From assembly GCA_017562135.1 (NCBI GenBank), contig QEYB01000629.1:806001-870000 (forward strand): a DNA stretch of 64,000 nucleotides, read 5' to 3'. This document shows, piece by piece, positions 38,101 through 50,976 of the stretch. Origin of the DNA: Dipylidium caninum (taxonomy: Eukaryota > Platyhelminthes > Cestoda > Cyclophyllidea > Dipylidiidae). Made by a program: the position numbers and the translations under genes. Every line of letters begins with the position of its first letter. Within the stretch, counting starts at the first letter, position 1. Under the pieces are notes generated by a model. That model searched no databases. It was not told the origin of the DNA and saw only the letters and a list, made by a program, of their open reading frames with translations.

Positions 38101-41100
38101 CAATAATAAATTCCTGATCAGATGCAAATACTTAAGAGCTATGCTGCTCTTTTCCGGAGTGAGTAATCCTACCACCCATATCGGAGAGTGACAAAGTCTC
38201 GGGTTACTGAGGTGATCTATTTGTAAACGAGTATTCCTCACCACGATTCAAGTTGTCTTAGCCAAATTCTTTAATACTCACTACAAGGACCGAGTATAAC
38301 TTCTGGAAGAGGACTGGATTAGACAGATTGAATAGCGGCGAAATTATCATGGAAAACTGAAATTATCTCATAAACTCTCGTGGTTATATATTGGTTTTCT
38401 CACATTCGTCAACTGTTGAGGGATTATTGTCCGATTTGTATTTGCTCGACGGAGAACCCTGTTTAAATGGGATGTAATGATCCGTTGAGGGCTTTCAACA
38501 TGTGCGCAGACGGCGTTAATGGTAAGCGAATACTTTATTTGCGTTTTTGAGTCTTACTATATGTTTTTCTTGGTTTTCTTCTAGTGTCCGCTCATGATGT
38601 TCCTGTTATTGTGGGCGGGACTCTTCTTGACGTTCCCCTACGTGGCCGCGGGGACAGCTGGGAAAATCCTCTATGCCATTTGGGTATTCGGCTTATTTTT
38701 CGCCCTCTCAGCGCATTTTGTGGTCATTCCGGCCACCTGCACCCGTGTCTTCGGTCCAGCCAATATGGCCACTATCTACGGACTCATCTATTTTGCATCG
38801 GTTAGACTTTCCTTTTTTAATCCCTTTCCATGATTTGATATATTTCGCCGATCCGATGGTTTGTCTCGCTGTATCCGCTGTTCAGAGAAGTCTGTTATCC
38901 ACTACGTTCTAAAAACATAATATTGCACTAGTATGCAGATTCATGAGCTTATTTCATTATTTTATACCACGAATATATATTTTCATTTTGTGTGCAAATA
39001 AGACCTTTTCAGTGCCCTTTTAAACCTTTTCCGTAGTCAGGTGGATGATTTCCTCACACTTGCTGAACAATGGGCTTGTAGATTTATGTGTAGCTTCGAA
39101 ATGATATATTCACCACATTAAAGTAACTAAAAGAGTCAGTAACCTCGAAGGTTTATTTACTTTACCACAATAAATGTTCCACAATCCTTCGTTCGCTCTT
39201 TCATATTGAACCCTCTATTTGGATTGCCCCGTTAGTGTGATTTCTGATCTTTCATAGTGACCCTCTTTTCCCCTTTCGCGCGGATTTCACCCTACGTACT
39301 GTTATTTAAGGCGAACAACTGTTTTCCTCTGACGGTTTCTCAAACTAGTAAATTTAGAAGACAGAGTTGTTAATTTATTTCGCCTATGGTTTTTGAATTT
39401 TTTTGCCAACGTATATTTCTGCCCCGAATTATTCACCTCCAACTTAATACTTAGTGTCTAGTACGAAGGATAATTAAAAATTTCTTTTTATTTGTCGTGT
39501 CTATGGTTCTTTGGGTCGCCCGGTTAATTGTCCTTGACTATGACGAATTAGTTGAGCAATAAAAAATCAACAGCGGCACTTTCGTTTCAATATTTGTTTT
39601 GGCAATGTGAATCAAACCAAAGTAGCTTCGGTTACTCCTTTGCATATGTGACTTCGTGCCAACTATCCGTTTTGTATTCAAGTTGTCCGACTGTCCTCTA
39701 GCGTAACAAAAGAAACATACGGCTGTTTAGACTAGTTTATTAATAATTTCTGAAGACGCTGTACAAGCTAAGTTATATTTTCTGATTGAGAATCAGCTCA
39801 TTATTGTACTTTCATTTTTCTCGTCTGATTTGGATGCGTCAACATTCAACTTTTACAGAATCCAGTTGTCATACCTATCAGTGTTGTGTTTAACGCTTTT
39901 TTATGGGAAATCACTTCGTATTATCAAGTTTGTGTTGAGCTTGCTACTTCTTCGGATGCAATTCCTGTTTTTAGTGGCTGAATATTTTTTGTCTCCGTTC
40001 CTCAGTGAACGCCGTTGTGAGGTCTTGGTGGTCGAAGGTCGGCTTTATGAATTGCATCACATTATTTGAAATTGTACTGATAATTGTTACTTAATTGTCA
40101 ACAGCCAGTTGTCTTTCCTTAATTTATCCGTGTACACAACGCAAAATACGTTGTACGAGAACTTTTACATTCTCCTCTAGGAAAAGTAGTTTTACGTATC
40201 GTCTCTATTTGACGTTGACGCTGTGCTGCGTAATAGGCTGATTCGACCCGTATTTACTTTTGTTGACGTAGCATTTGGGGTTGACATGCGCTCTAAAGGA
40301 CAAAACTTTTCTCAATTTCAGTACATATTCCCTGGTTAATTTTTTCTTAGCAAAATGAAAGTCTTGTAACAAGAGAAATGAAGTCTTTTTTTCGTTTATC
40401 TCTACGATTTTCATTGAAATTAAAGGTGATGACGAAATTTCACAGTTTGTCGAGAGTGAGCCATGAACTGTCAGCAATTTCGGTTTAACTCCCTCTTATA
40501 ACTACAAAAGGGAGATGTTGCGCATTCTCTTAGCTTTTCGAACGGAGTAGGGCCACAACTCACGGGAATTCGTGTCCCGATTGGCGTCTCTTCGAATCAA
40601 CTGAGCAGTATGGATTTCATGCAATTACGAAATTACGCTTCCTACATTGAATCACCATTGCAACGGGAGTTTGAGTGGATTGTGTAGATTTGTTGGACAG
40701 GGAAGCCCCCCTATTGATCCGTTAACAAAGTGACGCACACCTTCCCACATTTATTTCAGTGTCCCAGTGCCCTTCTCACCGCAGCGGTTATATCACAATT
40801 CGACATTCTAGGCAAATGGGTCGCAGTCTTCACAGCCTGCGGATGCGCCTGCCTCCTGTGTAAGTTGGTCATTCATTACGGCTGATATTTTCTTGCGTCG
40901 GTTTTACTAATTCCATATGTGTGACCATGTGCTTGGTACAATGTGTAAACGATAGATTTTGACACACTTGCTCCAGGTTGTGAAGTAAGAGGATAATGTG
41001 ACCAACTTGTCCTAGAGAGCCTAGTTTATTCATCGATTGCAAACTTGAGTGATTCGAAAGGAAATTTATTATCCTTACACGTCGTCGTCGTATTTCGCTC

Positions 41101-41581
41101 TTACATCCTTTAAATTACTTTTGTGTTGGTGCATGAAGTCAAGGCCTGAAAAGGGAACTTAGAAAGAAATCCTGATCATACTCTTCCTCGAGATCGGCAT
41201 TTGGCATTTGCAGTATTCCTACGACTTACACATACTCAGTTTGATTTATGATGCAAACGAAGTTAACAGGTGTTTCCTATTTCACGACATAGGATTCGAA
41301 ATACCGTATTTCTCTATGGATTTGTTTAATTAAACTGCTTAATGGTACATTTTTGCCATCGTTCGCCGCCGTCTCACCGCTACTTTGTCCTCATTTCAGC
41401 TTTCACCATAGCTCTGTTCATTCGGGACAAGGACGCTCACTGTGTGGGATTCACCAACCAATTATGTGCCAAAATGTGCGACCCCTACCGCAAAAACGTA
41501 AATCTGGTATCAGTAGAGGATGAGGAGGAAGAGGAGGAGGAAGACGGAGATGTAGGAAAAGGAAAAGTTTTAGGCGGCTAA
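35105..41581 (+). CDS. MFS transporter, oxalate/formate-antiporter-like, copy 1 (484 aa, intact)
   Basis: Twelve exons: 35105–35186, 35224–35392, 35480–35606, 35670–35794, 35877–35988, 36059–36090, 36272–36331, 36396–36522, 36592–36714, 38585–38800, 40760–40859, 41400–41581. The total is 1,455 nt, in frame from ATG to TAA. It is a plasma- or organelle-membrane carrier with an expected 12 helices. Helix 1 is GILCVFGGFLYHLALGYFY. The family signature is clear: a Gly-rich helix 4 (LNGIGMGVPYS), then WFPDRRATVVGIISSGFG, the OFA/MCT-like motif after it. The second half is spliced across FFALSAHFVVIPATCTRVFG. The C-terminal tail is acidic (DEEEEEEEDGD). The OFA family exchanges small carboxylates across membranes; the substrate here is unknown. 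Introns 9–11 are longer (0.5–2 kb), the others about 37–260 nt. It is a tandem paralogue of the gene at 44543. Confidence 0.92.
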
Positions 41582-44542
41582 CATTAGCATTTGTGTGTTA
41601 GTGTATTCCATCCGTTCCCTCTGCCCCCGTGTTTTGACAATTTTCTCTTGGTGATGGTCTTTTTTCTATTCTGTGTAGTGGTAGCGCACTACAACGTGTT
41701 AAGGTTAATCACACCGGTTGACCTCTGTACAGATCGCAAGCCTAGGTGTCATCTACAATGCCTACAAGAATGCGATTCTGGTAACGAGGTGTGAATCTGT
41801 TAGGTAAATAAATGGCTTAAACATGTGTTGTGCTACATTTCAATTTATCCAACATCCGATTTGATACGAAAAAAGTGATTAGGTGCTCTGCTAGGGATCA
41901 TAACTTACTTGCCCGTATTCCCTACGGACCTCGAAGTTATGGCGGTGCGCCAACTCCGGGCGGTTTGTCGAGACGCGGTTCAAAATGTGACGTGAGATGT
42001 GATTTTCGGACCCTGACTGGGTTGGCCGAGTTAGTTTGTTGTTTGGTGTGGTCATTTGTCGGGCACCAAACTTCGGAGGCTCAGGGCGCACTACACCGGG
42101 TTTCGCACCCTAACCTTCTAATGCAAGTGGAAGCACTCTTCAAATGTTGTTAAATGTAGCAGCTAGCAAATTGGTGTTTGAAAAACATTGGGAGGACCGC
42201 ACAGCCTACCGGTATGGTGAGAAGCAGAGCGGCCGACACTATTTGAATTTGCCAGCTGCGACAGGTGCGCGCTTCAGATGTCGGACTACCGCAAACGCTA
42301 CTTGCCTATAAGGTCGCCGAGACTGAACATTTGTTTCCGTCACTTACACCGTCTTTTTTTCAATTCGCCAAGACATGCTAGTGAACTGAGAGGGTGGGGT
42401 TATCAGCTTTGCCCAAATGGAATTGCCCGAAAATGACGAGATGGGGGTGCGCGTTCGGTTTACTTGGAATTTTTTTTAAACCTGAACTTTACAACTAGAG
42501 CCGATCTTTGCTCTTCTTTATCGTGGCAGTTAGTAGCTCGGATGATGTGGAAGATCTCATCACCGACGTGTTGAGGGACCAAGCTTTAATCTCTCTTGCT
42601 AACGTATAACAGTCGAGGTAGCAACGTGGTAGAGATTGAATGAGAATGAATGTGGAGGCTATCGAAATGTCTCCTTACTTCATCTTTGCCAAAATTAGGC
42701 GATCGCAAGCTAAACAAATTTTATAAAGCCCATTTTGGGTTGATGAAAATGAAAGTGATAACAGAAGTTGACCAACAGAAGCCGACAAAGTGCATTACCA
42801 CCAGCTTGAGCTTGAGCGTTTCGAATCTTACGGATTATATTCACGTTTTGTGGGTAATAATATAATCATTCAGCTGTAATATCAAGCCCGTAGCCATGGT
42901 TACTTCAAAACCAGAGGAGGGGTTTTCGTGAAATGACCGGTCATGTACCTTCACTGTATTTTATGAGATTATTCCAAATGTCATAACTTGGGTGCTCCAT
43001 GAGGAAGACAAGAAATTGGTCAAAACGCCTTCAACTTAAAACCTATACTCAACTATTTGTCATGTAGTTATGCGGTGATATTCGTAATATGGTGGTGCGG
43101 CACACACGAGGCAGGTCAGAGGGTGGTTGAAATTTTTGGTTTCTTTCGGAGAGATGCAAATATTTCTCCAATTACAGTGATTTAATCCAAACTACAATGC
43201 ATTGGCGATTGAATGAACGATTGAATGAATGTTGGGGACGTTCTACACTTTCTCAATAGTCTATGACACAAAATCTTAAGTTTAGTTTGTGGGGGCTACC
43301 TTAGGGAGACTCTTCTTAGTTTACTTAAAATTTTGTTGGTTGTGTGAACTTATTACTTTTTAAATTTGCAATTTTGGCGCATTGTAGAATTCTGCATCTA
43401 CAAAGGACGGTCCCCCGCAAATCAGCCAAATGACAGTGTGGCAGGGGATGGATCGGTGCGCCAAGGAAGGAAACTAATATCAATAACAATGGATGTGCCG
43501 ACTGTAACAGCAATTATCAAGTAAGAAGAATTCCTAAATTATGAAATGCGGTAGACAAGATCAAGCAGGAGATGCTAAAGAATCAGTGAGATGTCCCACA
43601 CTGAGAACTACAATGTGCATCTAAATGACCGTCCTGGGTAGCATTAGCATAAAGCCAGGAGTGAAGTGAGAGGCCGCACTGTAAATTTGGCAGTATGACT
43701 CATTTCTCTTGTGGCGATAAGATTGGAGATCTTCATAGATTTCAGGACAAGATCTAGGTCTCATTAACAATTTGAAACTAAAGTATATCAGGGGGCGAAG
43801 GAACCGGTTGTCAGGACGCTGAGATCACTCTTTTCAAATACGTCTCATTCTAAATTTTGATTGCTAATTGTCATAAGTAAATACTAACTTCTAGTATGGG
43901 GTTCATAAAACCCGTATTTTGCCAAAAAATAGGTGATAATGTTGTTGGCCTTATGGGCTCTGTGGTCTGCATAAAATATGTGTAATCTTGTTTTCTTTGG
44001 ATTGATACAAAATTGTTTATGAGGATTAATCTCGTTAAGAGAAGCGTGGTCGGCTACAAAAAAACTTAAATCTTATGGGGATAAATGTTTATTAGATGGG
44101 GAAACTCATACTGCGAGGAAAAAATCGTATTAATAATATCTCTGTATTAAAGTCTGATAAACTAACGCGCTTTACCCAAGTGATAGGTTATTGAATAGAT
44201 TATAATTAGCAGGCATTCCGTTTGATTCTCTAGCGTTTTTGGAGAATCCACAGCATGAGACTGTGGCAAACCGATAGTAATTTCTCGAAGCGTTATAATC
44301 ATATTTCAATAATAATTCGCCACTATTAAACCTCCAAGCAAGGTATAATAATGCTAACTTTAAATGCCCAAAATTTAAATAAACGCATTCTTATATTTAA
44401 AAAATTTTACGTAAAACATGAAATGCTAAATTTGTTACATTTTTGATATTTTAAATTTGTATGTTTGACTGATGCAACGGTATAAATTTTAAGGCCGTAA
44501 ATCCGAGGCGTTTTCTTAATTTAACGGCTTTTGTCACCTGCA
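41582..44542. other. Spacer between the two transporter genes
   Basis: 3' UTR of copy 1 to about 41.83 kb, then about 2.7 kb without a supportable gene. The part at 41.9–42.3 kb is more GC/CpG-rich than its flanks and may be an old repeat. No relic third transporter copy was seen. Confidence 0.55.
41807..41812 (+). terminator. Polyadenylation signal AATAAA
   Basis: AATAAA 226 nt after the stop codon of transporter copy 1, on the same strand. Confidence 0.6.
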
Positions 44543-47500
44543 ATGCGTTCGGTGCCAGTCTGGGGTATATTATGTGTTATTGGGGGTTTTCTTTACCATC
44601 TCGCACTGGGATACTTTTACACAGTTGGTATGCATTAAAAGTTGAATAAACGTTATTTTATAGGCAATATGAATCCCTATGTCAAATCGTTCATGAACAT
44701 TTCTTCCAGTCAAACTTCCTGGTTCTCGTCAACAATACTTGCTCTCCAAGCTGTCACCATGCCAGCCGGTGGTTATCTTGCAAATGTTATAGGCTACAGA
44801 TGGATTCTTGTTCTTGGAATAGTATTTAGTTCGTAAGCATAAATTATTAAACATTTTGACATAATTAACCACACTGCTCACAATTTATTGAAATTGTAGA
44901 AGTAACGGTTATAAAATATAAATTTCCATGGACGTTAAAATCTGGTTTTGATAGTTACTGGAGCCTAATTATTTTTTATTTAGAGGAGGAATCTTACTTA
45001 CACGTTTGACAATCGAGTATGGCTTAGGGCCTTATATTGCAACATATTGCATCTGTTTTGGTATTGGTATGGGCTTGCCATACTCTCTCATATTTTCCAT
45101 TGCATCATCGGTGAGTCTTTCAATAATTCCATCGTTGTTTTTCTCTCTTACAACATTGTCACGTCTCAATTTTTAAATATTCAGTGGTTTCCTAAACATC
45201 GTGCCACAGTAGTTGGAATTATCGCCTCTGGTTTTGGCCTCGGTGCCCTGGTTTTTACGCCCATTCAGTCCAGTATCATCAACCCTCGGAATCTGGCCCA
45301 AAACTAATGGGTAAGTATTTAGCTGTTATCAATTCTAACCTTATACTATGATGTTGTTTGACTAGTAGGTAGTTGAAAACCGCTCAGAAGCACATACCTC
45401 GATTTGTAAACTTTGTAGAAAATTTCCGTCCGAAGTAGAAGATAGGATTCCATTGGCCTTCTTAGTTCTGGGAGGCATTGTTTTCGGACTCGAAGTGATT
45501 GCATCACTTCTACTTAAAAAAAGGCCTGAGAAGGTGAGTATTTCGCTATATTTCTGAAGAAATGTTAGTTAGAGGTCACTTCTGAATGCCTTTAATACTA
45601 TTATGTCCATGCATTTGTTGGTTTTTACTTTACTATTTCCTATATTTTATTTTTAAGATTGAACTCGACTCTTCGTTCGCGGCCGAGTAGGTTTAACATT
45701 TATCATACAATCACTTTGCTTTATCGGCTATTATCTTACTAGAAGTTAAATTGGGGGAGAAATGGACTTACTTTAATGTAAAAGGTGTTAGACTAAAGTG
45801 CCATTGCTTCAACCTTCTCAGTGTTGTATTTCCTACTACAAGGATGCCTGCCGTAGCATTATGTCAGACTAATGCCTAACTTGAAATTTCATTTTTCGCC
45901 AAATTACATGATTCATCTATCTCCCTAAATTAGACATCCATAAATGAGGTGAAGTGTAAAGGATAGACAAGAACACGAAATAGAAATAAGAAGACTTAGC
46001 GACATTCACGCAGGAGGATGAATGGGTTTGAGTTGTTAAGACTATTGATGCCATGTTGTTGTGAACAGGTTTTGCCTATTTTGAATCTTTAACCTATTCT
46101 TCTTTCTAGCATCAACAGCTTCGGTGAGGATGAATCAGTCAATGTGAAGGATGCTAAGAGCGTAGAAGAAATCAAGATGTATGAAGGCCACTTATTTACA
46201 CATGAATGCATTTTCCCCTGGCATCTCTTCACGCATCTACACTGATTTCTCCTTTAGAGAACTTCCTAAAGAGCAAAGGAGTTACACGATTAAGGACTCG
46301 TTAAAGTCCATCGATTTCTACATACTTTGGTTTATCGTGTTCATGGATATCATATCTGTCGTCATATTTACGTCGAATTACAAGGTAATTTGCGTCAGTA
46401 TACTCTGTCTGAATGTCAAGAGATCGTCTCCAAGATTGCCTTTTATTTACGTAGTTGAAAACTCTACTTTCTTACCTCTTTCAGCTTTTTGGACTTCACG
46501 AAAAATTCGACGATCAATTTCTCTCCACCATCTCTACTGTCAGTTCAGTTTTCAATTGTGTCGGTCGAATATTCTGGGGATTTATGGTGGACATGTTCTC
46601 CTCCAAGGTTTTGCACTTCTTTTGTTTATCCATTTTTTGTCTTATTCGTTCATCGGGTTATCAAGTCAAGCGGGTATAGGCTGAGGTGAAACGGAATCTG
46701 TATTAGTAGTGCTCAGGGATTCTGGTAGCTCGCGTCAATCCGTTATCGTCTTTACGCAGGCTTGTGCATGAACATGTGTACATGGCAGTGACCATCCCAC
46801 ATGACATACTTGAGTCTTGACATCTTGAACTTAGTGCATAAAATTGGGTCAAATTAGTGAACTTATGCAACCAAGATAATCTCATGCAGCCACTGGAGTT
46901 TTTCACTTCTCGCCACTTTTCCCCATACCTCCATACATTTAGTTTATATAACTTCTATTTAGGCATTCTGTTCTTATCATCTACTTCGATACAATCAGGT
47001 CTACTGTCTTTCCACTTTAACCTGTTACGATAGACACGGATGTTCGGCTAGTAAATAGTGTGCTTAGTGGCACCTGCAACTCTTTTACCGCCGGTTTGAG
47101 GGTGTCCCACATTCTGGTTTGCTTGTAATTCAGTAGAAAAGTCGATATACTGGTCGTTCACTATCTCATCAACACGTTATTGTCATATTCGAAGGCAAAA
47201 TTTTTTGTGTATGGCATATAATCAATGCTCAGAGGCCCAAAAACGGTGGTGGGGAAGGAAGTAGCCCCATGAAACAGCGGATTATTTAGCAGGACCTAGA
47301 GGTTAGTCATGGCAAGTCAAAAAAATATATTGGTGGACCCGACCATTGTCATGCGTCTGTCTTGCCACCCCACCTGAAGTAATCCAGTGTAGAGGAATGT
47401 CGAGTGATAAAATAAGAATTGTTGGCCACTGATTGCATGTAGTTGTCTTCTAATCCTCATTCTTGGGGGAAACAGTGCTGTCTTCTCTGGGAAGTAGAAG

Positions 47501-50500
47501 TAATTTCCGATTATGCGATAAGAAACTCTTCTCGCCTAATTTGAGCAATTCCATCACACTGGAAGAACCTCCATCAAATGGTATTAGTCCTCGACTACGA
47601 CCTTACTCATCGCAGAATTTAAGTAATTCAATCGCCAAAACCGAGTGTACCCCCGCTCTTGGTGTGAAACATGGCCACCTTCTCATCAAATTTTATTACT
47701 TCTTAGTGTCCCATGCTGTGCTTCCTGCTAATCTGGGGAACTGCATTCATCAGTTTCCCCTACATAGCAGCTGGGCCTGCGGGAAAGCCGCTCTACGCCA
47801 TTTGGGTGTTCGTAATCTTCTTTGCTCTCTCCGCCCATTTTGTCGTCATCCCGGGAACATGCACTCGTGTCTTCGGTCCTGCGAACATGGCAACCATCTA
47901 TGGTCTCATCTACTTTGCTACGGTAAGTGTCCACCTATTCTTACCCTTTGGGCAGGACCTTGATATCTCTCCCGTTGGTCACTCTGCCCATCGGTCTCTG
48001 TGACCGCCGCACTGGTGAAGTTAATACCAGTCCGACTTAAAGCCATTCGTCTATACTTCGTTTTAAAGTGTAGTTACCATTTTATGTCAACTCTCAAAGC
48101 TTCTACCTTGAAATGCAAGTCACTGATTGAAAGTATAATCACCTCACCCATGTGGAGAAAAGGAATCGAGACGATTATGTATTTCTACTAGACGCCTTGG
48201 CATTAGGCTTTTTCTCTATTTTTTGTCCTTCTTCTTTGCAGTTCATTATTCTAGTTTATGCGCTACATTTTTGTACTTTTGATTCGTTGGCTGCTATTGT
48301 ACTATTCTTTAACCCTTAATTTCTTGGGTCCTTGTCCGAGCTTAAGACCCTCTCCCTCCCTTAACTCCCCAGGAATGTTGAACCATCTAGTGTCACTCGA
48401 ACGGGCTTTATCACCCATCCTACCGGCTGTGACTTATTCCAGAGAAAAAATGTTTTACAACTGCGAAACACATTTAAGTCACCTTCATCACTACTATCCA
48501 CCACCTACGATGTATTCTAGGATCGCGATTAATCGTCCTCTGCTGTCACTTCGGCCTCCGCTTACTTGACACGGAAGTTAAGAACAGCATCGGTTAGACA
48601 AAAATCACTCTGTTTGTGCAACTCTGTGCTGTGCTCACAAAAGACCCGAGCAAGTAGATTTTTCACAAGACTGCTTCCTCTTGAAAGACTTAGTCGTTAA
48701 ATGACTTTATTCAATGGGTTAACGGGCGTTGGAAAAATGCCATTATGACATGGGGAGGGGAACCTTGAAGTCATGCGAACTTTCGTGAGGTCCCGTAATG
48801 TTAGCAAGTCTAATCCTCTTGGCAAATCAGTGCTACTTCTATGGGTCAAGATTCGTTTCTGCGTCCTTTGTTTACCTACCTTTCACTTTTGCATACGCAC
48901 TTCACGTATACCTGCCTTGCTGGACTTTTTTGTAGGCCGATCCCCAGAAAGACCCATTCTCTACTGGCTGAGTAGAAGCCTTTAGTTTGTACCTCACTGA
49001 ACCGACCTACTGTATATTGAAGTTCTGACTTGTACAGTTCAGAACCATTTTTCACTCAACTCTCCCCACCACTCTTTAACACGTATATTTAGGTGAACTA
49101 TAGTTGTGGAGTTGTTCATGTCACTCTACAGTTGATGTGGCTTCGCATGCCGATTTCACATTGCTGACTTCTTGAGCCCGCCTTCTGCTTAAAATTGTCC
49201 TACAGTTGCCACGCCATGCAAAGGTTTTTGGTTCTTTTTTACATTTGAGGAGGACTAATTGTAATTCCGCATCGTGTTGCCTTGTTCTCTAACCGGCCTA
49301 ACAGTTCATTGAAGGAGCATTATTGGGCATCTCTGTTACAATTAGCCAGAACAAATGTGAAAAGAAGGAGAAGACTTGGTGACTTAAACAGAAATGTAGT
49401 TATTCGCCTGAGAAGCGTTATCTGTTGACTGAACTGTTGTCCAACTAAGAAGAAAGTGCATGTTAAACCTTGTAGGATCTTAAAGGTAGGCACTTTGACA
49501 GGAGTTATTTTGACGACAAGTTGACCTTACGGCTGTACTTCTACAGATCTAGCCTTGTACTTACAAACTGGTCAGTGAGCGGTTTCTTGTAGACTTGTAC
49601 CATTCTGCTGAATATGACCTTGAAACTGGGTGTTGGGAGGTGATAGAAAGCCTGATGACCCCACGTCACTAGAATATTTGAGTACAAATTTCTTAACAAT
49701 TCAGCATTTGCCTACCGAAGTTGCGTCCTATTAGTGCTATTCAAGCAATGTTTGAGGTTGAAGGTCTGTCATTTACCCTGGCTACCCTCTAGATTGGCAA
49801 GCATAAACTTCACTTAAAACCGCCAGTACTCTTTGTTTCTCAGACATCCAAAAAGACGTTACATAAATTAAAATTGTGACCTCTTACGGTCTTTTACTAT
49901 CACCTAACCACATAAGTTTTATTTTAACACATCGCGTTATCATGTCATCTTAAGAGTTAAGAAAATAACTTAACCACTTTTCTTTTCTAGTGTCCCAGTG
50001 CCCTCATCACTGCAGCGATCTTCTCTCAGCCCTTTTTCTCTAGTCAATGGGTCATTCTCTTCACGGTCTGCGGTTGTGTCTGTTACATCGGTAAGTGAAT
50101 TGGGACATGGTGCTCCTTTGATGCTCCACTTTAATTACACGCCTGTAACAACCGCTAAATTCTCTTGGGGCAAACTGTAGTTCGGAGCGAAAAAGACTAT
50201 CAGCGTAAAATTCATGACACTTTTGATGTTATCGTTCGCCATTTGCGCTCTGGCAGATGAAAATGGCTGCTTCAACTGTTTTACGTCTCCATTTAATAGC
50301 GTCTTTCACCACTCCTCAGCGTGTCGGCTGTCTGAGGAGTTTCGTAGAACAGGAAAAGTGCCTAGTTGAAAGAATAAACGTGTAGTCGGTGGTCACCGTT
50401 TCGAGACAACTTCTCTACCGCTAATTCTCGAGGGCATTGACTGAGCTAACTGGAGCAGATGGAATAAAAATACGGGAGACATCCCGAATTCAGTGAGGTA

Positions 50501-50976
50501 CAAGTTTTCTTCTAAGATGCAATCCGCATGTTACGTATACCATCTTCGGTTACCCGGTAGAGTCTGTCGTATAACGTACACTAAAGATCAAAGAATGTCT
50601 ACTTATCTTTGCGGAAATAAGAGAGTTTTCGTCCTTCCTGAAAAAATGCGCATTTTTTTGAATAATTACGTATCACGTCTCCGTAGAATGTCCTTGTTCT
50701 ACATGTAAAGGAGCCGAACAATTTTTTTGAATACTTATACCTGGCGTCTGTGGAAATTGCCCACGTTCTTTTTAAAACAGAAATGGTAATGTTTACGCCT
50801 TATTTTTTTCTGACTTTCTTGCAGCCTTCATCACGGCACTCTTCATCAACGACAAAGACGCCCGATGCGTTAGTTTTACCAACAAGATTGCTGCGGTTTG
50901 TAATCCTCTGCGCAGAAATCTCGAAAACGCGAATTCTAACCTATCAGTAACTCTCGACGACGACGGAAATGAATAG
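44543..50976 (+). CDS. MFS transporter, oxalate/formate-antiporter-like, copy 2 (exon 4 carries one extra base)
   Basis: Exons: 44543–44627, 44664–44832, 44984–45110, 45185–45310, 45419–45533, 45658–45686, 46110–46178, 46258–46384, 46485–46607, 47707–47922, 49991–50090, 50825–50976. Seven exon lengths equal those of copy 1 (169, 127, 127, 123, 216, 100 nt and the shared phases throughout). Motifs match: GILCVIGGFLYHLALGYFY, WFPKHRATVVGIIASGFG, FALSAHFVVIPGTCTRVFG. Exon 4 is 126 nt where copy 1 has 125. As written, it reaches an in-frame TAA at 45305–45307, just before the donor. Removing the extra base from the count restores agreement (479 codons). The C-tail lacks the Glu run of copy 1. Either a recent pseudogene, an unusual splice, or a one-base assembly error in an A-run (45300–45303). 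A TATAAAT sits at 44481, 62 nt before the ATG. Confidence 0.85.

Noticed and set aside
47463..47706. Plus-strand open frame before exon 10 of transporter copy 2
   Set aside because: Lies upstream of the exon 10 acceptor (TTACTTCTTAG), in a different frame from the transporter, with no counterpart in copy 1.
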